A DNA stretch of 64,000 nt from a virus (IMGVR_UViG_3300031746_000007:20669-84668), one strand, 5' to 3'; shown: positions 24,935 through 32,619, counted from the first letter of the stretch. Numbers and translations are program-made. The notes: generated from the letters alone by a model not told the origin.

Positions 24935-25294
24935 TCAACCTCCGCGTGCTTCCTGCACCCACGCTGCCAGCTGCGGCAGCCCATTGTCATCGACGAAAAA
25001 GCGCGGCAGCCCGAGCCGTCGCGCCTCCGCCTCTTCTCCTCGAGCGCCGGCGGAACCCTTCCACCGAGCCGTGAATACTACCGCGTGACACATCCGAAGC
25101 AGGTCGAGCGTTGCCTCGAGCCAGAACTGATCCGACAACGTCCGGTCATAGAACCGGTACATTGAATGCGGACACACCGGCACCGCACCCGTGAGCGCTA
25201 CGTGAAACGCGAGTGCCTCTGCCTCGCGCACGTTGCACTCGACCAGCCACCCCGACTCGGCTCGGAATGGCCCGGCTATGTAGACGCGTCTCAT
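24935..25294 (-). CDS. DUF4406 / nucleoside deoxyribosyltransferase-like protein
   Basis: 119 aa taken from ATG 25294, giving MRRVYIAGPFRAESGW, the typical family N-terminus. ATG 25300 with GGAG 11 bases upstream is an alternative. Rossmann-like, with YIAGP at the nucleotide site, a PHSMYRFYD loop, and W-K-G-S-x-G-x6-E-x3-A in KGSAGARGEEAEARRLG. DUF4406 proteins resemble nucleoside 2-deoxyribosyltransferases but their activity is uncertain. Confidence 0.65.
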   Translation of the reverse strand: MRRVYIAGPFRAESGWLVECNVREAEALAFHVALTGAVPVCPHSMYRFYDRTLSDQFWLEATLDLLRMCHAVVFTARWKGSAGARGEEAEARRLGLPRFFVDDNGLPQLAAWVQEARGG

Positions 25295-25302
25295 AACCAT
25301 AA

Positions 25303-25331
25303 CATTTACCACTCCGTTTGTCCTGAGTCAA
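25303..25331 (-). promoter_or_regulatory. Promoter of the terminase-side operon
   Basis: TTGACT (25331-25326), 17-base spacer, TAAATG (25308-25303). The predicted start of transcription falls at or next to the ATG at 25294, so the mRNA could be leaderless. Confidence 0.55.
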
Positions 25332-25350
25332 GCCCCTTGGCAAAAGAAAC

Positions 25351-26304
25351 CTACAGCCCGATCCCGTCCGCCGCGTTGTCGTCGAAGAGCCCGGCGTCGC
25401 GAATGTACCGGCGCACCATCGTCACCGACCGATGTCCAGTCTGGCCCATGATCGCGCGCTCCGACTTGCCTGCTCGAGCCGCCGTCGTCACGAGCCCGGC
25501 CCGGAGCGAGTGACCGGAGACCTTGGCCGGGTCTAGCCCGGCAGCCTTGGCCGCCGACTTGATCAGGTTCGCGATGTCCTTGCCGTCGAGCCGCAGCCCG
25601 GTCGACTTGCCATGCCTGGTCAGCCCGACGAACAGCGGGCCCGCTACGTCTCCGCGCTCGCCGAGCCACACCGTGACCGCGCGCACCGGGCAGAGCGACC
25701 CGCCGCGCGGGATGCCGACCTTCCGGCCGGCTCCTTCCTGGTCGGTCTTCGACCGCCGCAGCGTCACCGTGAGCCCATCCTCGGACGTCGCCAGGTCGAC
25801 GACGTCGAGCCCTACCAGCTCCGATCGGCGGAACGCACCGGCGAACCCGAGGAGGAGGATCGCGCGATCGCGCGTGCCCTTGAGCCCGGACGGAAGGGTC
25901 GACACCATAGCCCGGAGGTCCGACAGAACGATCGGCGCGACCTGCCGCTGAGCCGTGAGCTTCGTCCGGCGGATGCCTTGAAGCACCGACCGCACCGGTG
26001 CCGACGCTCGAGGAGAAGGATACCCGCCGGCGCGCTGCGCCTCAGAGATCGCGGCGAGAGCCCTCTCGATGGTCGCCACCTTGCGACCGGAATCGGCGAG
26101 CTTGGCAATGTAGACGGCTACGGTCTCCGGCGTCGCCGGCATGAACGAGAGATTGCGCGACCCGCACCACGCCGTGAACGCACCCCAGCTCGTGCGGTAG
26201 GCGCGTCGTGTCGCGTCCGACTTGGCCGCCTTGGCATAGGTGCGTGCCGACTCGAGCGAACGAGCTAGCGCCGCCGGTGCCGCGGGGATGAGGTCAGCAC
26301 CCAT
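25351..26304 (-). CDS. Tyrosine recombinase (integrase)
   Basis: 317 aa from ATG 26304 with GGAG 7 bases upstream, overlapping the upstream gene by 11 bases. N-terminal SAM-like core-binding domain (RRAYRTSWGAFTAWCGSRNL). The catalytic domain has Arg in FAGAFRRSELVGL, Lys in LRRSKTDQEG, H-x-x-R in HSLRAGL, His in GQTGHRSV and the tyrosine nucleophile in VRRYIRDAG. All residues are present, so it should be active. It lacks an arm-type N-terminal domain, like XerC/D-type or simple integrases. No obvious att site or CI-type repressor neighbours it. Confidence 0.9.
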   Translation of the reverse strand: MGADLIPAAPAALARSLESARTYAKAAKSDATRRAYRTSWGAFTAWCGSRNLSFMPATPETVAVYIAKLADSGRKVATIERALAAISEAQRAGGYPSPRASAPVRSVLQGIRRTKLTAQRQVAPIVLSDLRAMVSTLPSGLKGTRDRAILLLGFAGAFRRSELVGLDVVDLATSEDGLTVTLRRSKTDQEGAGRKVGIPRGGSLCPVRAVTVWLGERGDVAGPLFVGLTRHGKSTGLRLDGKDIANLIKSAAKAAGLDPAKVSGHSLRAGLVTTAARAGKSERAIMGQTGHRSVTMVRRYIRDAGLFDDNAADGIGL

Positions 26305-26635
26305 AACGCCGCTCCGATTCGCACTCGGCGCGGTACTCGTCATCCTCGGCGCACTTGCCCTCCCAGGCTTCGCGCTCCTCATCGGTCAGAGCCTTCACGT
26401 CGACGACCTTGACCTTGCCGGTGCCGTTGCACTCGTCGCAGGGTCGGTCGTAACCGCCGCGCATGTACTCGGCGAACTCGTCTTCGTCCCAGTCGCGTTC
26501 GCGGTCAGCCTCGGTGATTGCCCCGAGGTACGCACTGCTCTTGCCGTGACCGTCGCAGCTTCCGCAGATCTCCCAACGTGTCGGGAGCACCCGCTCGTTA
26601 CCGTCCGCATCCTCGATCGTGTAGTCCCGCGGCAT
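26294..26635 (-). CDS. DnaJ-type zinc-finger mini-protein
   Basis: 113 aa, ATG 26635 with AAGGAGG upstream. Two CxxCxGxG-like motifs (CGSCDGHGK and CDECNGTGK) form one DnaJ-like zinc module; the rest is very acidic (TEADRERDWDEDEFAEYMRG). Second gene of the operon from promoter P1 that ends with the integrase. Confidence 0.6.
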   Translation of the reverse strand: MPRDYTIEDADGNERVLPTRWEICGSCDGHGKSSAYLGAITEADRERDWDEDEFAEYMRGGYDRPCDECNGTGKVKVVDVKALTDEEREAWEGKCAEDDEYRAECESERRYGC

Positions 26636-26649
26636 CCTCGCCTCCTTCT

Positions 26650-26934
26650 CTAGTAGTCGCTTCCGAACCGCAACTCGCGCTCGATGTCGAGAGCGTCGGC
26701 GACCTCGTCGCCGAACATCGCGCGGTCTTCTTTCCAGCGGTTGTAGTCGGCGACGCCGGCGTTGTACTCGGCGTTGTCGCGAGCACGCTCGGGGTCACGC
26801 TCCACCGCTTCCGGCTCCGGGCAGCTCGTGTGCCGCGAACCCAGGCAGCGATCCCACATGATCTTCTCGCCAGCTTCGAAGCGCTCGTTGCACTTGCGAC
26901 ACTTGCCGGCGAACTTCGCAGTGATGATTCTCAT
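26650..26934 (-). CDS. Zinc-finger mini-protein
   Basis: 94 aa, ATG 26934 with GGAGG upstream. The N-terminus ITAKFAGKCRKCNERFEAGE and a later Cys/His (HTSC) make a single zinc site of the kind found in PARP-finger-like phage proteins. The remainder is charged helix. First gene after promoter P1. Confidence 0.6.
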   Translation of the reverse strand: MRIITAKFAGKCRKCNERFEAGEKIMWDRCLGSRHTSCPEPEAVERDPERARDNAEYNAGVADYNRWKEDRAMFGDEVADALDIERELRFGSDY

Positions 26935-26955
26935 CGCCTTGCCTCCTCGATTGTC

Positions 26956-26984
26956 AGCTTCTCATTCTCCCCGTCACTTGTCAA
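26956..26984 (-). promoter_or_regulatory. Array promoter P1
   Basis: TTGACA (26984-26979), 17-base spacer with GAGAATGA at its end, GAAGCT (26961-26956). Drives the zinc-finger genes and the integrase. Least typical -10 of the array. Confidence 0.65.
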
Positions 26985-27009
26985 GAGAATTCGTACCCCC
27001 GTATCCTGG

Positions 27010-27474
27010 TCACCGACCGGAGCCGCGGAGCATCGACTTCTCGGCGAAGCTCATCGTTCGCTCACCGGCGACGATCACGTGGTCGAGCACCGGGATCCCG
27101 AGAATCTTGCCGGCGTCGACCAGCCGACCGGTCAGCGCGACATCTTCGGCACTCGGTGTCGGGTCGCCTGAAGGATGGTTGTGCACGACGATCACGGCGG
27201 AGGCACCGAGCAGCACCGCGGTTCGAAACACCGTCCGCGGGTCGACCCCGACCCCGTCGATGCTGCCGCGAGCGACCTCGACGTAGCCGAGCACCCGGTT
27301 CTTGACGTCGAGCGGGAAGGCGAGAAACACCTCCTGCTCTTCACCCTCGAGCAGAGCCGCCGCGATGCTCGCCGCGTCCCGGGGCTCGCGTATCGGGGTC
27401 TCGTAGTCGACTTTGGAGTCAGCCGCCACCGGCACCCGGCGCGACCGCAGCTCGAGCTTCTTGACCGTCTTCAT
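27010..27474 (-). CDS. radC: RadC-like JAMM domain protein
   Basis: 154 aa from ATG 27474 with GGAGGAGAC upstream. The MPN/JAMM metal site reads VVHNHPSGDPTPSAED, with the upstream glutamate in the LLEGEEQEVFLAF region, and the domain ends with DHVIVAGERTMSFAE. RadC-family proteins are common on phages and mobile elements; their biochemical role (once linked to DNA repair, now questioned) is unclear. Its N-terminal HhH part is absent, as usual for mobile copies. Downstream partner of the 77-aa gene. Confidence 0.85.
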   Translation of the reverse strand: MKTVKKLELRSRRVPVAADSKVDYETPIREPRDAASIAAALLEGEEQEVFLAFPLDVKNRVLGYVEVARGSIDGVGVDPRTVFRTAVLLGASAVIVVHNHPSGDPTPSAEDVALTGRLVDAGKILGIPVLDHVIVAGERTMSFAEKSMLRGSGR

Positions 27475-27484
27475 GTCTCCTCCT

Positions 27485-27718
27485 TCAGCCACCGGCCCCG
27501 TAGGTCGTCTCGGCGAGAGCCGAGCCGGCGTCGATGGTCTCCTCGAAAGTCCGGGCTTCCTCGAGCCAGTCCCAGGTCTCGAGAGCCTTGGCGAAGGCGG
27601 CGCCGACCGGACACTCAGCCTTGTGGGGTTCGTGGGTGTCCCAGGAACCGCAGGAGCAGCGGCGACCGCGAAGCGTCGCTTTCATCAGCCGGCGAAGCAC
27701 TGAAGCGCGAGTCATCAT
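27485..27718 (-). CDS. Early mini-protein, unknown
   Basis: 77 aa, ATG 27718 with GGAGG upstream. It contains CSCGSWDTHEPHKAECPVG, probably a small zinc knuckle, then an acidic helix (TWDWLEEARTFEETIDAG). First gene after promoter P2. Confidence 0.6.
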   Translation of the reverse strand: MMTRASVLRRLMKATLRGRRCSCGSWDTHEPHKAECPVGAAFAKALETWDWLEEARTFEETIDAGSALAETTYGAGG

Positions 27719-27736
27719 GGCGACCTCCTACGCTCA

Positions 27737-27765
27737 GAGTGTCTCATTATCCTGTACAGTTGTCA
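27737..27765 (-). promoter_or_regulatory. Array promoter P2
   Basis: TTGACA (27765-27760), 17-base spacer ending GATAATGA, GACACT (27742-27737). Drives the 77-aa gene and radC. It lies 61 bases from the divergent rightward cassette. Confidence 0.75.
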
Positions 27766-27814
27766 ATAGAATATGGCACACCGCGCCCCCTGTTTTTTCT
27801 TAGTGTTTTCGTGC

Positions 27815-27820
27815 TAGATC
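27815..27820 (+). promoter_or_regulatory. -10 element of leaderless rightward transcript
   Basis: TAGATC, six bases before the ATG at 27827, so +1 would coincide with the A of the start codon. No Shine-Dalgarno is present and no good -35 is visible; the region upstream is T-rich. Confidence 0.4.
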
Positions 27821-27826
27821 TCACAC

Positions 27827-28963
27827 ATGGCCGACTTTCGCGAAGAGCTTCACCCGCGGGACCGTGGCAGATTCGCTGAAAAAGCGCGCGAAGCCGAAGC
27901 ACTTGCCACCCTCGCCGACATCAAACACACCCGGGACGCTCGCGAGCGCTCCGCCTCCCACCCCATCATGCGCGAGCCGACGACCCCGCCCCCGGGCGAG
28001 CGAGCGGCCTACGCGCCCGACATCCGACGCGACGACAACGATGACGGCATCGCCGACCGCTCTCGTGTCGGTCTCGGCGGGCGCGACACGTGCCCTCCCG
28101 GCGAGATCCCTCGCCTCCCGAACCTCACCGAGCGCGAGCGCGAGGTCGAGTCTCACTTCGCCGACGCATACGAGCGCGACCCACAGGCCAAGGTCGACGA
28201 GTACCGCGCCACCGTGAAGAACAACGTCTTCAACACCGACGACGCGAAGATGCTTTCGCCCGACTACAACCCTCCGAAGGAACTGGGCTACTCACGCGAC
28301 GCGATCAATGACATGCGCTCGCAGAACAACGTGCTCGTGCACCAGACCGCGAACGCGATCGCGAAGACCGCGTTCCTGCAACGTCTCGACGAGCTGCCCG
28401 CCGGCTCGAGCGTGCTCGTCACTGCCGGCGGCTGCGCGGCTGGCAAGGGCTACGCGATCGGACACGTCGAGCAGGCCAAAGCGCTCGAGAACATCGTGGG
28501 CGCAACCTGGGATGCGGCCGGCGAGCAGAACAGCACCGAGAACCCCTGGATCCTCGACGAGTGCCGAGCCCGTGGGCTCAAACCGATCTACACCTTCGTC
28601 GACGCCGACCCGCTCGCACGCTGGTCGAGCGACCATCCGCACGGGGTCATCGAGCGCGCCGCCGGCAAAGGTCGCATGGTCGACGCCCGGCTCTTCGCTG
28701 ACAGCTACGCCGAGGGGTCGAAGAACTTCGCCGCCTTTCACGCCGCCCACAAAGACGACGCCGACGTCGGCTTCATCCTGATCGACGCGCGCACCGACTC
28801 CGCTACCCCGCGCCTGCTCGAGAACTTCCCCGAGGTCGCGCTGCGCGCTGACTCCGACGAGATCTATGCGCAGGCGTCCCGCATCGTCGACGAGAAGCTC
28901 GACCTGAACCCGGCGATCCGCCGCGGCGCTACGGTCGGACGCAGGATCTGGGGAGCCCCGTGA
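27827..28963 (+). CDS. Zeta-toxin-like P-loop protein, putative effector
   Basis: 378 aa. The N-terminus MADFREELHPRDRGRFAEK carries a motif familiar from proteins associated with phage heads and from MuF-linked toxins. Residues about 195-330 form a P-loop kinase-like domain: Walker A GGCAAGKG (201-208), a strand with YTFVDADPLARW, a basic lid (IERAAGKGRMVDARLFADSY) and FILIDARTD. This pattern resembles zeta toxins and AAA_33 kinases, which phosphorylate UDP-sugars or nucleotides. There is no Shine-Dalgarno. It runs opposite to its surroundings and is coupled to the ART/zincin gene. Toxicity and substrate are inferred. Confidence 0.65.
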   Translation: MADFREELHPRDRGRFAEKAREAEALATLADIKHTRDARERSASHPIMREPTTPPPGERAAYAPDIRRDDNDDGIADRSRVGLGGRDTCPPGEIPRLPNLTEREREVESHFADAYERDPQAKVDEYRATVKNNVFNTDDAKMLSPDYNPPKELGYSRDAINDMRSQNNVLVHQTANAIAKTAFLQRLDELPAGSSVLVTAGGCAAGKGYAIGHVEQAKALENIVGATWDAAGEQNSTENPWILDECRARGLKPIYTFVDADPLARWSSDHPHGVIERAAGKGRMVDARLFADSYAEGSKNFAAFHAAHKDDADVGFILIDARTDSATPRLLENFPEVALRADSDEIYAQASRIVDEKLDLNPAIRRGATVGRRIWGAP

Positions 28964-30267
28964 GCCCGGCCGCTCGCGAAGGTCTCGTCGCCGTCGAGCG
29001 GGAAGTGTCGCGCTCCACAGGCGAGACCCACACGCAGCGCTTTTGGGTACGGCGCGAAGATCTGAAAGACACCGTGCGCGCCGACCCCCGCCTTCGTGTG
29101 GTCGCGAGCAGCAACGCTCCCAACCTCACAAAGCTCACCGCTAGCGAGCGCAAACGAACATCATGGGACCGGGCCCCACCCATCGTCAAATCGGCGGCCC
29201 GCTCTCTGCTTCAAGATGCCGGCGGTTTGTCGGCAGCGCTCGAGGCGATTCAGAACTCCAAAAAAGACGACCTGCTCATCGACCCGGTATCCAAACAACC
29301 GACGACAGCCCTTCGTGTTCGCAACGCGCTCGAGGCACTGCGCCCGCAACCCCTCCCCAAAAACGAGGAGTATGTCACCGTTCACCACGCCACGGACGCC
29401 GCGAGCGCGGCGACGATCTTGAAGGACGGGCTCATCCCCGAACTGAAGCCCCACACGCTCGCCTCCGAGCGCTACGAAAAAGGCGAGGCTGCCACCTTCT
29501 CCCCGGGCTCCGGGCTGTCCCGCGGCACCTACGTCGCCGAGCCGGGCAAAGCCGAGAGCTACGGGCGGGTCGTGCTCGAGCTGAAGATCCCGAAGTCCTA
29601 TCTCGAGGTCTCTCCCGAGCAGACCACCCTCGGTGTCACCGACGCCGGCGAGTCTCTGAAAACTCACGACGGTGCGGTCATCACCAAACCGATCCCGCCA
29701 TCCGCCATCCGCGACGTGGCGGCGCCGCGATTCACCTTCGAAAAGCCGCTGCCGGCCGGGATACACGAGCCGGTTGCTGCCGCCCTGACCACCCTTCTCG
29801 ACACCTACCCGGAGATCAGCGGTCTCAAGATCAACATGAGCGAGCTGTCCGGCACTGGCGTCATGGCGCTAGGCGGGAAGACCAGCATCACCCTCAATAC
29901 CCAGATCTGGGATGACCCCGCCAAGCTCGCCGAGCATGAGAAAGCGTGGACCGGTCTAGTCATCGACGCCACCCCCGCCGGGACCGTGGTGCACGAGGTC
30001 GGTCACGTGATGTCGAAGTACGTTCACGATCAGCTCGGAGACGACGACTTCGATCGCATCATCACAAAGCACGCGCCAGACCACGGCTCTCTCTCCTCCC
30101 CCTCAGTGTATGGACAAGAGTCGCCCGGTGAATTCTTGGCCGAATCGTTCTCTGCCCGGCACTTCGGTCACCACGCGAACAGAGACACTGAAGAAATGCA
30201 GCGCTACCTTGCGGCATCGGTCTCCTTGTGGGACGAGCTGATCTCCGAAGCGAGGAAACCCCGATGA
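28960..30267 (+). CDS. ADP-ribosyltransferase/zincin fusion, putative effector
   Basis: 435 aa from GTG 28960, overlapping the upstream stop (GTGA), GGGGAG 5 bases before. Residues 7-37 form the module also seen on two other proteins (EGLVAVEREVSRS, THTQRFWVRREDL). Residues about 137-260 look like an ART of the H-Y-E or DarT/ART-like type: VTVHHATDAASAATILKDG, SRGTYVAEPGKAESYGRVV. Residues 340-400 form a metallopeptidase site: VVHEVGHVMSKY (HExxH at 345-349) and a third ligand in SPGEFLAESFSARH. The ART/protease pairing in one chain is unusual. The ART assignment is less sure than the HExxH. Confidence 0.65.
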   Translation: MSPAAREGLVAVEREVSRSTGETHTQRFWVRREDLKDTVRADPRLRVVASSNAPNLTKLTASERKRTSWDRAPPIVKSAARSLLQDAGGLSAALEAIQNSKKDDLLIDPVSKQPTTALRVRNALEALRPQPLPKNEEYVTVHHATDAASAATILKDGLIPELKPHTLASERYEKGEAATFSPGSGLSRGTYVAEPGKAESYGRVVLELKIPKSYLEVSPEQTTLGVTDAGESLKTHDGAVITKPIPPSAIRDVAAPRFTFEKPLPAGIHEPVAAALTTLLDTYPEISGLKINMSELSGTGVMALGGKTSITLNTQIWDDPAKLAEHEKAWTGLVIDATPAGTVVHEVGHVMSKYVHDQLGDDDFDRIITKHAPDHGSLSSPSVYGQESPGEFLAESFSARHFGHHANRDTEEMQRYLAASVSLWDELISEARKPR

Positions 30268-30521
30268 TCCCCGTCACCCCGCCCCCGCACCTCCGCATCA
30301 CCGCCGACCCCGAGCCCGACGACACCGTCGTCAGCGACCCGAAGCAACCGCTCTACGACCTCGCCGAGATCCTCCGTTCGAACCTCGAGAAGAACCTCGC
30401 CGACCCCGAGACCTTCTCGATCGAGCGCGAGCTTCAAGAAGACGCGATCGAACCGAGCCCCGACCTCGGGTTCCCCGTCGAGCTACCCGACCTGAACCCG
30501 GACGGTTCGACGAAGCCCTAA
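30264..30521 (+). CDS. Small acidic protein of the effector cassette
   Basis: 85 aa from ATG 30264, overlapping the stop of the fusion gene (ATGA). Very acidic and proline-rich (ITADPEPDDTVVSDPKQPLY; ERELQEDAIEPSPDLGFPVE), no zinc or membrane motifs. Coupled to the potential toxin, it would suit an inhibitor or a chaperone. Its stop codon overlaps the convergent stop of the next gene (CTAA). Confidence 0.6.
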   Translation: MIPVTPPPHLRITADPEPDDTVVSDPKQPLYDLAEILRSNLEKNLADPETFSIERELQEDAIEPSPDLGFPVELPDLNPDGSTKP

Positions 30522-30811
30522 CCGACGCAGATCACCGTCGCGACTTGGTACCGCTCGCCGTCCGACGACAGCTTGATCGCGACGCCGGAGAAGAACGAGT
30601 CGCCGTGAAAACCGTCGTACCCGAGCAGCGACAGGTCCCCCGTACGCATGAACTGGTCGAGGTGGTACCACGTCCCGCGGTAACACAAGAACCCGTCGAC
30701 GACCTCCTCGGGATCCTGGTAGTCGAACTCCCGCTCGAGCACCGCCGCCGGCACCTCGGTCCTGTAGGCGAACGGCTTCCACTTGTGGTCAGTCTTGATC
30801 AACGTCTTCAC
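30518..30811 (-). CDS. Early mini-protein, unknown
   Basis: 97 aa from GTG 30811 with GGAGG 7 bases upstream, overlapping the upstream stop (GTGA). Aromatic-rich (YRTEVPAAVLEREFDYQDPE; CYRGTWYHLDQFMR), no cysteine cluster; ends ATVICVG. Co-transcribed with the membrane peptide from promoter P3. Confidence 0.55.
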   Translation of the reverse strand: MKTLIKTDHKWKPFAYRTEVPAAVLEREFDYQDPEEVVDGFLCYRGTWYHLDQFMRTGDLSLLGYDGFHGDSFFSGVAIKLSSDGERYQVATVICVG

Positions 30812-31014
30812 GTCAGCACCTCCGCCACGGGCTCGACAGCCTTCCACACGTCGCGAGCCGTCTTGACCGTCTTGAACGCATCGATCGCGAGCGCACCCGC
30901 AGCCCCCGCCGGCGCACCGAACACCATCGCACACACGAACGCGAGCACTGCCGCAGCCGACATCACCTCCGCCGTCCGGAGCCCCTTCCCGCACGCACTC
31001 ACCAGGCTTCCCAC
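30808..31014 (-). CDS. Small membrane protein
   Basis: 68 aa from GTG 31014 with GGAGG 7 bases upstream. One hydrophobic stretch at residues about 17-45 (MSAAAVLAFVCAMVFGAPAG, then AAGALAI) forms one long or two short membrane helices; the C-terminus is a charged helix. First gene after promoter P3. Function unknown. Confidence 0.6.
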   Translation of the reverse strand: MGSLVSACGKGLRTAEVMSAAAVLAFVCAMVFGAPAGAAGALAIDAFKTVKTARDVWKAVEPVAEVLT

Positions 31015-31040
31015 GACCGCACCTCCTCACCACAATCACT

Positions 31041-31069
31041 ATCGTGACATTCTCGCCTTCGTTTGTCAA
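31041..31069 (-). promoter_or_regulatory. Array promoter P3
   Basis: TTGACA (31069-31064), 17-base spacer ending GAGAATGT, CACGAT (31046-31041). Deviates at one base of the otherwise fixed ATGAGAC block. Confidence 0.65.
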
Positions 31070-31082
31070 GAGAAAAGAGACG

Positions 31083-31361
31083 TCAGGCCGACATCACCTT
31101 CGACCCGTTATCCTCCGCGCTACCGGTCTCGTCCCAGTTGACCAGATCGAGCGTCCCATCCTCCCGCACCGCCGGTACCCGGTCGTATGCCTCGCGCGCC
31201 GACGACTCGAATGCCCGAACCAGGAAGTCGAGCACCACCGTCTCGCTCTTGCCCGATTCCTTGACGAGCCAGTCGACCCAATCCTTTCGGATCCGCACCT
31301 CGACCCGCCGGGTCGTTCTCACGACCCCGTCCTTGCTCATCGTCCACTTCACTCGAGCCAT
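31083..31361 (-). CDS. Early mini-protein, unknown (possible DNA-binding)
   Basis: 92 aa, ATG 31361. A strand of alternating basic residues (VVRTTRRVEVRIRKDWVDWL) followed by two helices (SETVVLDFLVRAFESSAREA), a ribbon-helix-helix-like layout. An acidic C-terminus follows. Last gene of the P4 operon. RHH identity is only suggested by the pattern. Confidence 0.5.
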   Translation of the reverse strand: MARVKWTMSKDGVVRTTRRVEVRIRKDWVDWLVKESGKSETVVLDFLVRAFESSAREAYDRVPAVREDGTLDLVNWDETGSAEDNGSKVMSA

Positions 31362-31364
31362 CGT

Positions 31365-31694
31365 TCAGCCCTCCTCCGCCATCCGCCGGCGAGCCGCGTG
31401 GAGCGCTCCCATCGGCGTCCCCTTCGTGGTGAGCAACCCGACCGACCGGCAGGCTTCGTGAGCCGCGGCGCCGCACGTCGTGCAGGGCTTCCGGCGCATC
31501 CACTCTTCCGGAGCGTACCGAAGAAAGGTCTCGGTGCCGTCCGACCCAACCCGGTACATCTCGAATCGAGTCGTTTTCTTCGACCCCTTGAACCCCTCGA
31601 CCCGCTTCACTTTGAACGTCGCACCCTCGAGCGACGTGAACGTGAAGCACCCGGTCACCTCGAGCCACCCGTAACCCCTCGTTCGCATCGTCAT
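31365..31694 (-). CDS. Early protein with small zinc site
   Basis: 109 aa from ATG 31694 with GGAGGG upstream. A beta-rich N-terminus (GWLEVTGCFTFTSLEGATFK) leads to a C-terminal motif CTTCGAAAHEACRS, a compact Cys2-His-Cys zinc site near residue 75, and a basic helix (HAARRRMAEEG). Middle gene of the P4 operon. Confidence 0.55.
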   Translation of the reverse strand: MTMRTRGYGWLEVTGCFTFTSLEGATFKVKRVEGFKGSKKTTRFEMYRVGSDGTETFLRYAPEEWMRRKPCTTCGAAAHEACRSVGLLTTKGTPMGALHAARRRMAEEG

Positions 31695-31705
31695 CGCACC
31701 CTCCT

Positions 31706-31882
31706 TCAAGCGGCCTTCTTCACCGGCTCCGCGTCCCCGTAGCAGGGGAGGTCGCAGAGATCTTCCGCCGCGTGTTTCCAGCAGTACCAGCTGCCCTTCT
31801 CAGCCCGGCAATCGCAACCGGGGTGCCCGCAGCTCGGTGCCCCAACCATCCGGAGCCCGCTCTTCTTCGTTCCTTTCTTCAT
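31706..31882 (-). CDS. Cysteine-rich mini-protein
   Basis: 58 aa from ATG 31882 with AGGAGG upstream. Basic N-terminus, then C/H-rich CGHPGCDCRAEKGSWYCWKH and CDLPC, enough ligands for two zinc ions. First gene after promoter P4. Confidence 0.55.
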   Translation of the reverse strand: MKKGTKKSGLRMVGAPSCGHPGCDCRAEKGSWYCWKHAAEDLCDLPCYGDAEPVKKAA

Positions 31883-31906
31883 CGCGAGCCTCCTTCCCAC
31901 GATGCA

Positions 31907-31935
31907 AGTGTCTCATTATCCCGTACGAATGGCAA
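31907..31935 (-). promoter_or_regulatory. Array promoter P4
   Basis: TTGCCA (31935-31930), 17-base spacer ending GATAATGA, GACACT (31912-31907). The only copy with an altered -35. Confidence 0.65.
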
Positions 31936-31976
31936 TAGAAAACGACAAGCCGCGGTCGATTCTTTGACGCTGTGCG

Positions 31977-32276
31977 TCAGGCAGCCGCAGCGGTGAAGCC
32001 ACACACCCCGGCAGTCGAATCACCCATCCCGAGCATCGCAGCCGCGGCAGTCTCGGCAGCCTCGGCGGCAGCCACCGCAGCCTCGGCCGCCTTCTTGGCG
32101 ACGGCGAGCATGGCGGCGACCGCATACTTGGCTTTGTCCGAGCCGTCCGACTCCTCGGCAGCGGTGCCGGCGGCATCCGCGGCGAACGCCGAAGCCGACG
32201 ACGACTCGCGAGCGATGTAGGCCAGGGCTTTCATCGCCTCACCCATCGACGATCCGCTCTTCTTCTTGCCCGCCAT
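31977..32276 (-). CDS. Alanine-rich helical mini-protein
   Basis: 99 aa from ATG 32276 (GGAGG upstream). About half alanine, with repeated AAEAAVAAAEAAETAAAA-type segments; a single long helix or bundle is likely. Sole gene of promoter P5. Its low complexity makes function guessing pointless. Confidence 0.5.
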   Translation of the reverse strand: MAGKKKSGSSMGEAMKALAYIARESSSASAFAADAAGTAAEESDGSDKAKYAVAAMLAVAKKAAEAAVAAAEAAETAAAAMLGMGDSTAGVCGFTAAAA

Positions 32277-32299
32277 GACACCCTCCTTCCTACAGGCAG

Positions 32300-32328
32300 A
32301 GTGTCTCATTCTCCCGTACGATTGTCAA
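32300..32328 (-). promoter_or_regulatory. Array promoter P5
   Basis: TTGACA (32328-32323), 17-base spacer ending GAGAATGA, GACACT (32305-32300). Upstream AATTCTC block intact. Drives the alanine-rich protein. Confidence 0.8.
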
Positions 32329-32333
32329 GAGAA

Positions 32334-32609
32334 TTAGCGCTGTTGCTGGTATCCGATCGCCTCGAGCGCAGCGACCTCGAGCAGCGCCCACTCCTCCGGC
32401 GTCTCCGGTCCCTCCGGCTTGCGCAACGCCGCGAACCGGTCGTCGCCCATGAGCTTGCGCCGCATCGCGCCCGATCGGCGCGCGAGCCAGACCTCCTCGG
32501 CGTGATCGTGAATTCGCTGGAACCGAAAGTCGAGCTGGTCCCATACCGTCGTCATCCGCCCGATCGACGCCATGTTGTCGACGACCTTGTTGCCGCAGTC
32601 GCTTCCCAT
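32334..32609 (-). CDS. Early mini-protein, unknown
   Basis: 91 aa, ATG 32609 with GAGGG upstream. Helical and charged (FRFQRIHDHAEEVWLARRSG; EEWALLEVAALEAIG), ending YQQQR. Last gene of the four-gene P6 operon; its stop lies next to promoter P5. Confidence 0.5.
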   Translation of the reverse strand: MGSDCGNKVVDNMASIGRMTTVWDQLDFRFQRIHDHAEEVWLARRSGAMRRKLMGDDRFAALRKPEGPETPEEWALLEVAALEAIGYQQQR

Positions 32610-32619
32610 CGCACCCTCC

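Noticed and set aside
30518-31069. Longer 183-aa version of the early gene at 30518
   Set aside because: The extra N-terminus is a Gly/Cys/Arg-rich shadow of the membrane-protein gene in another frame; the GTG at 30811 with GGAGG is the real start.
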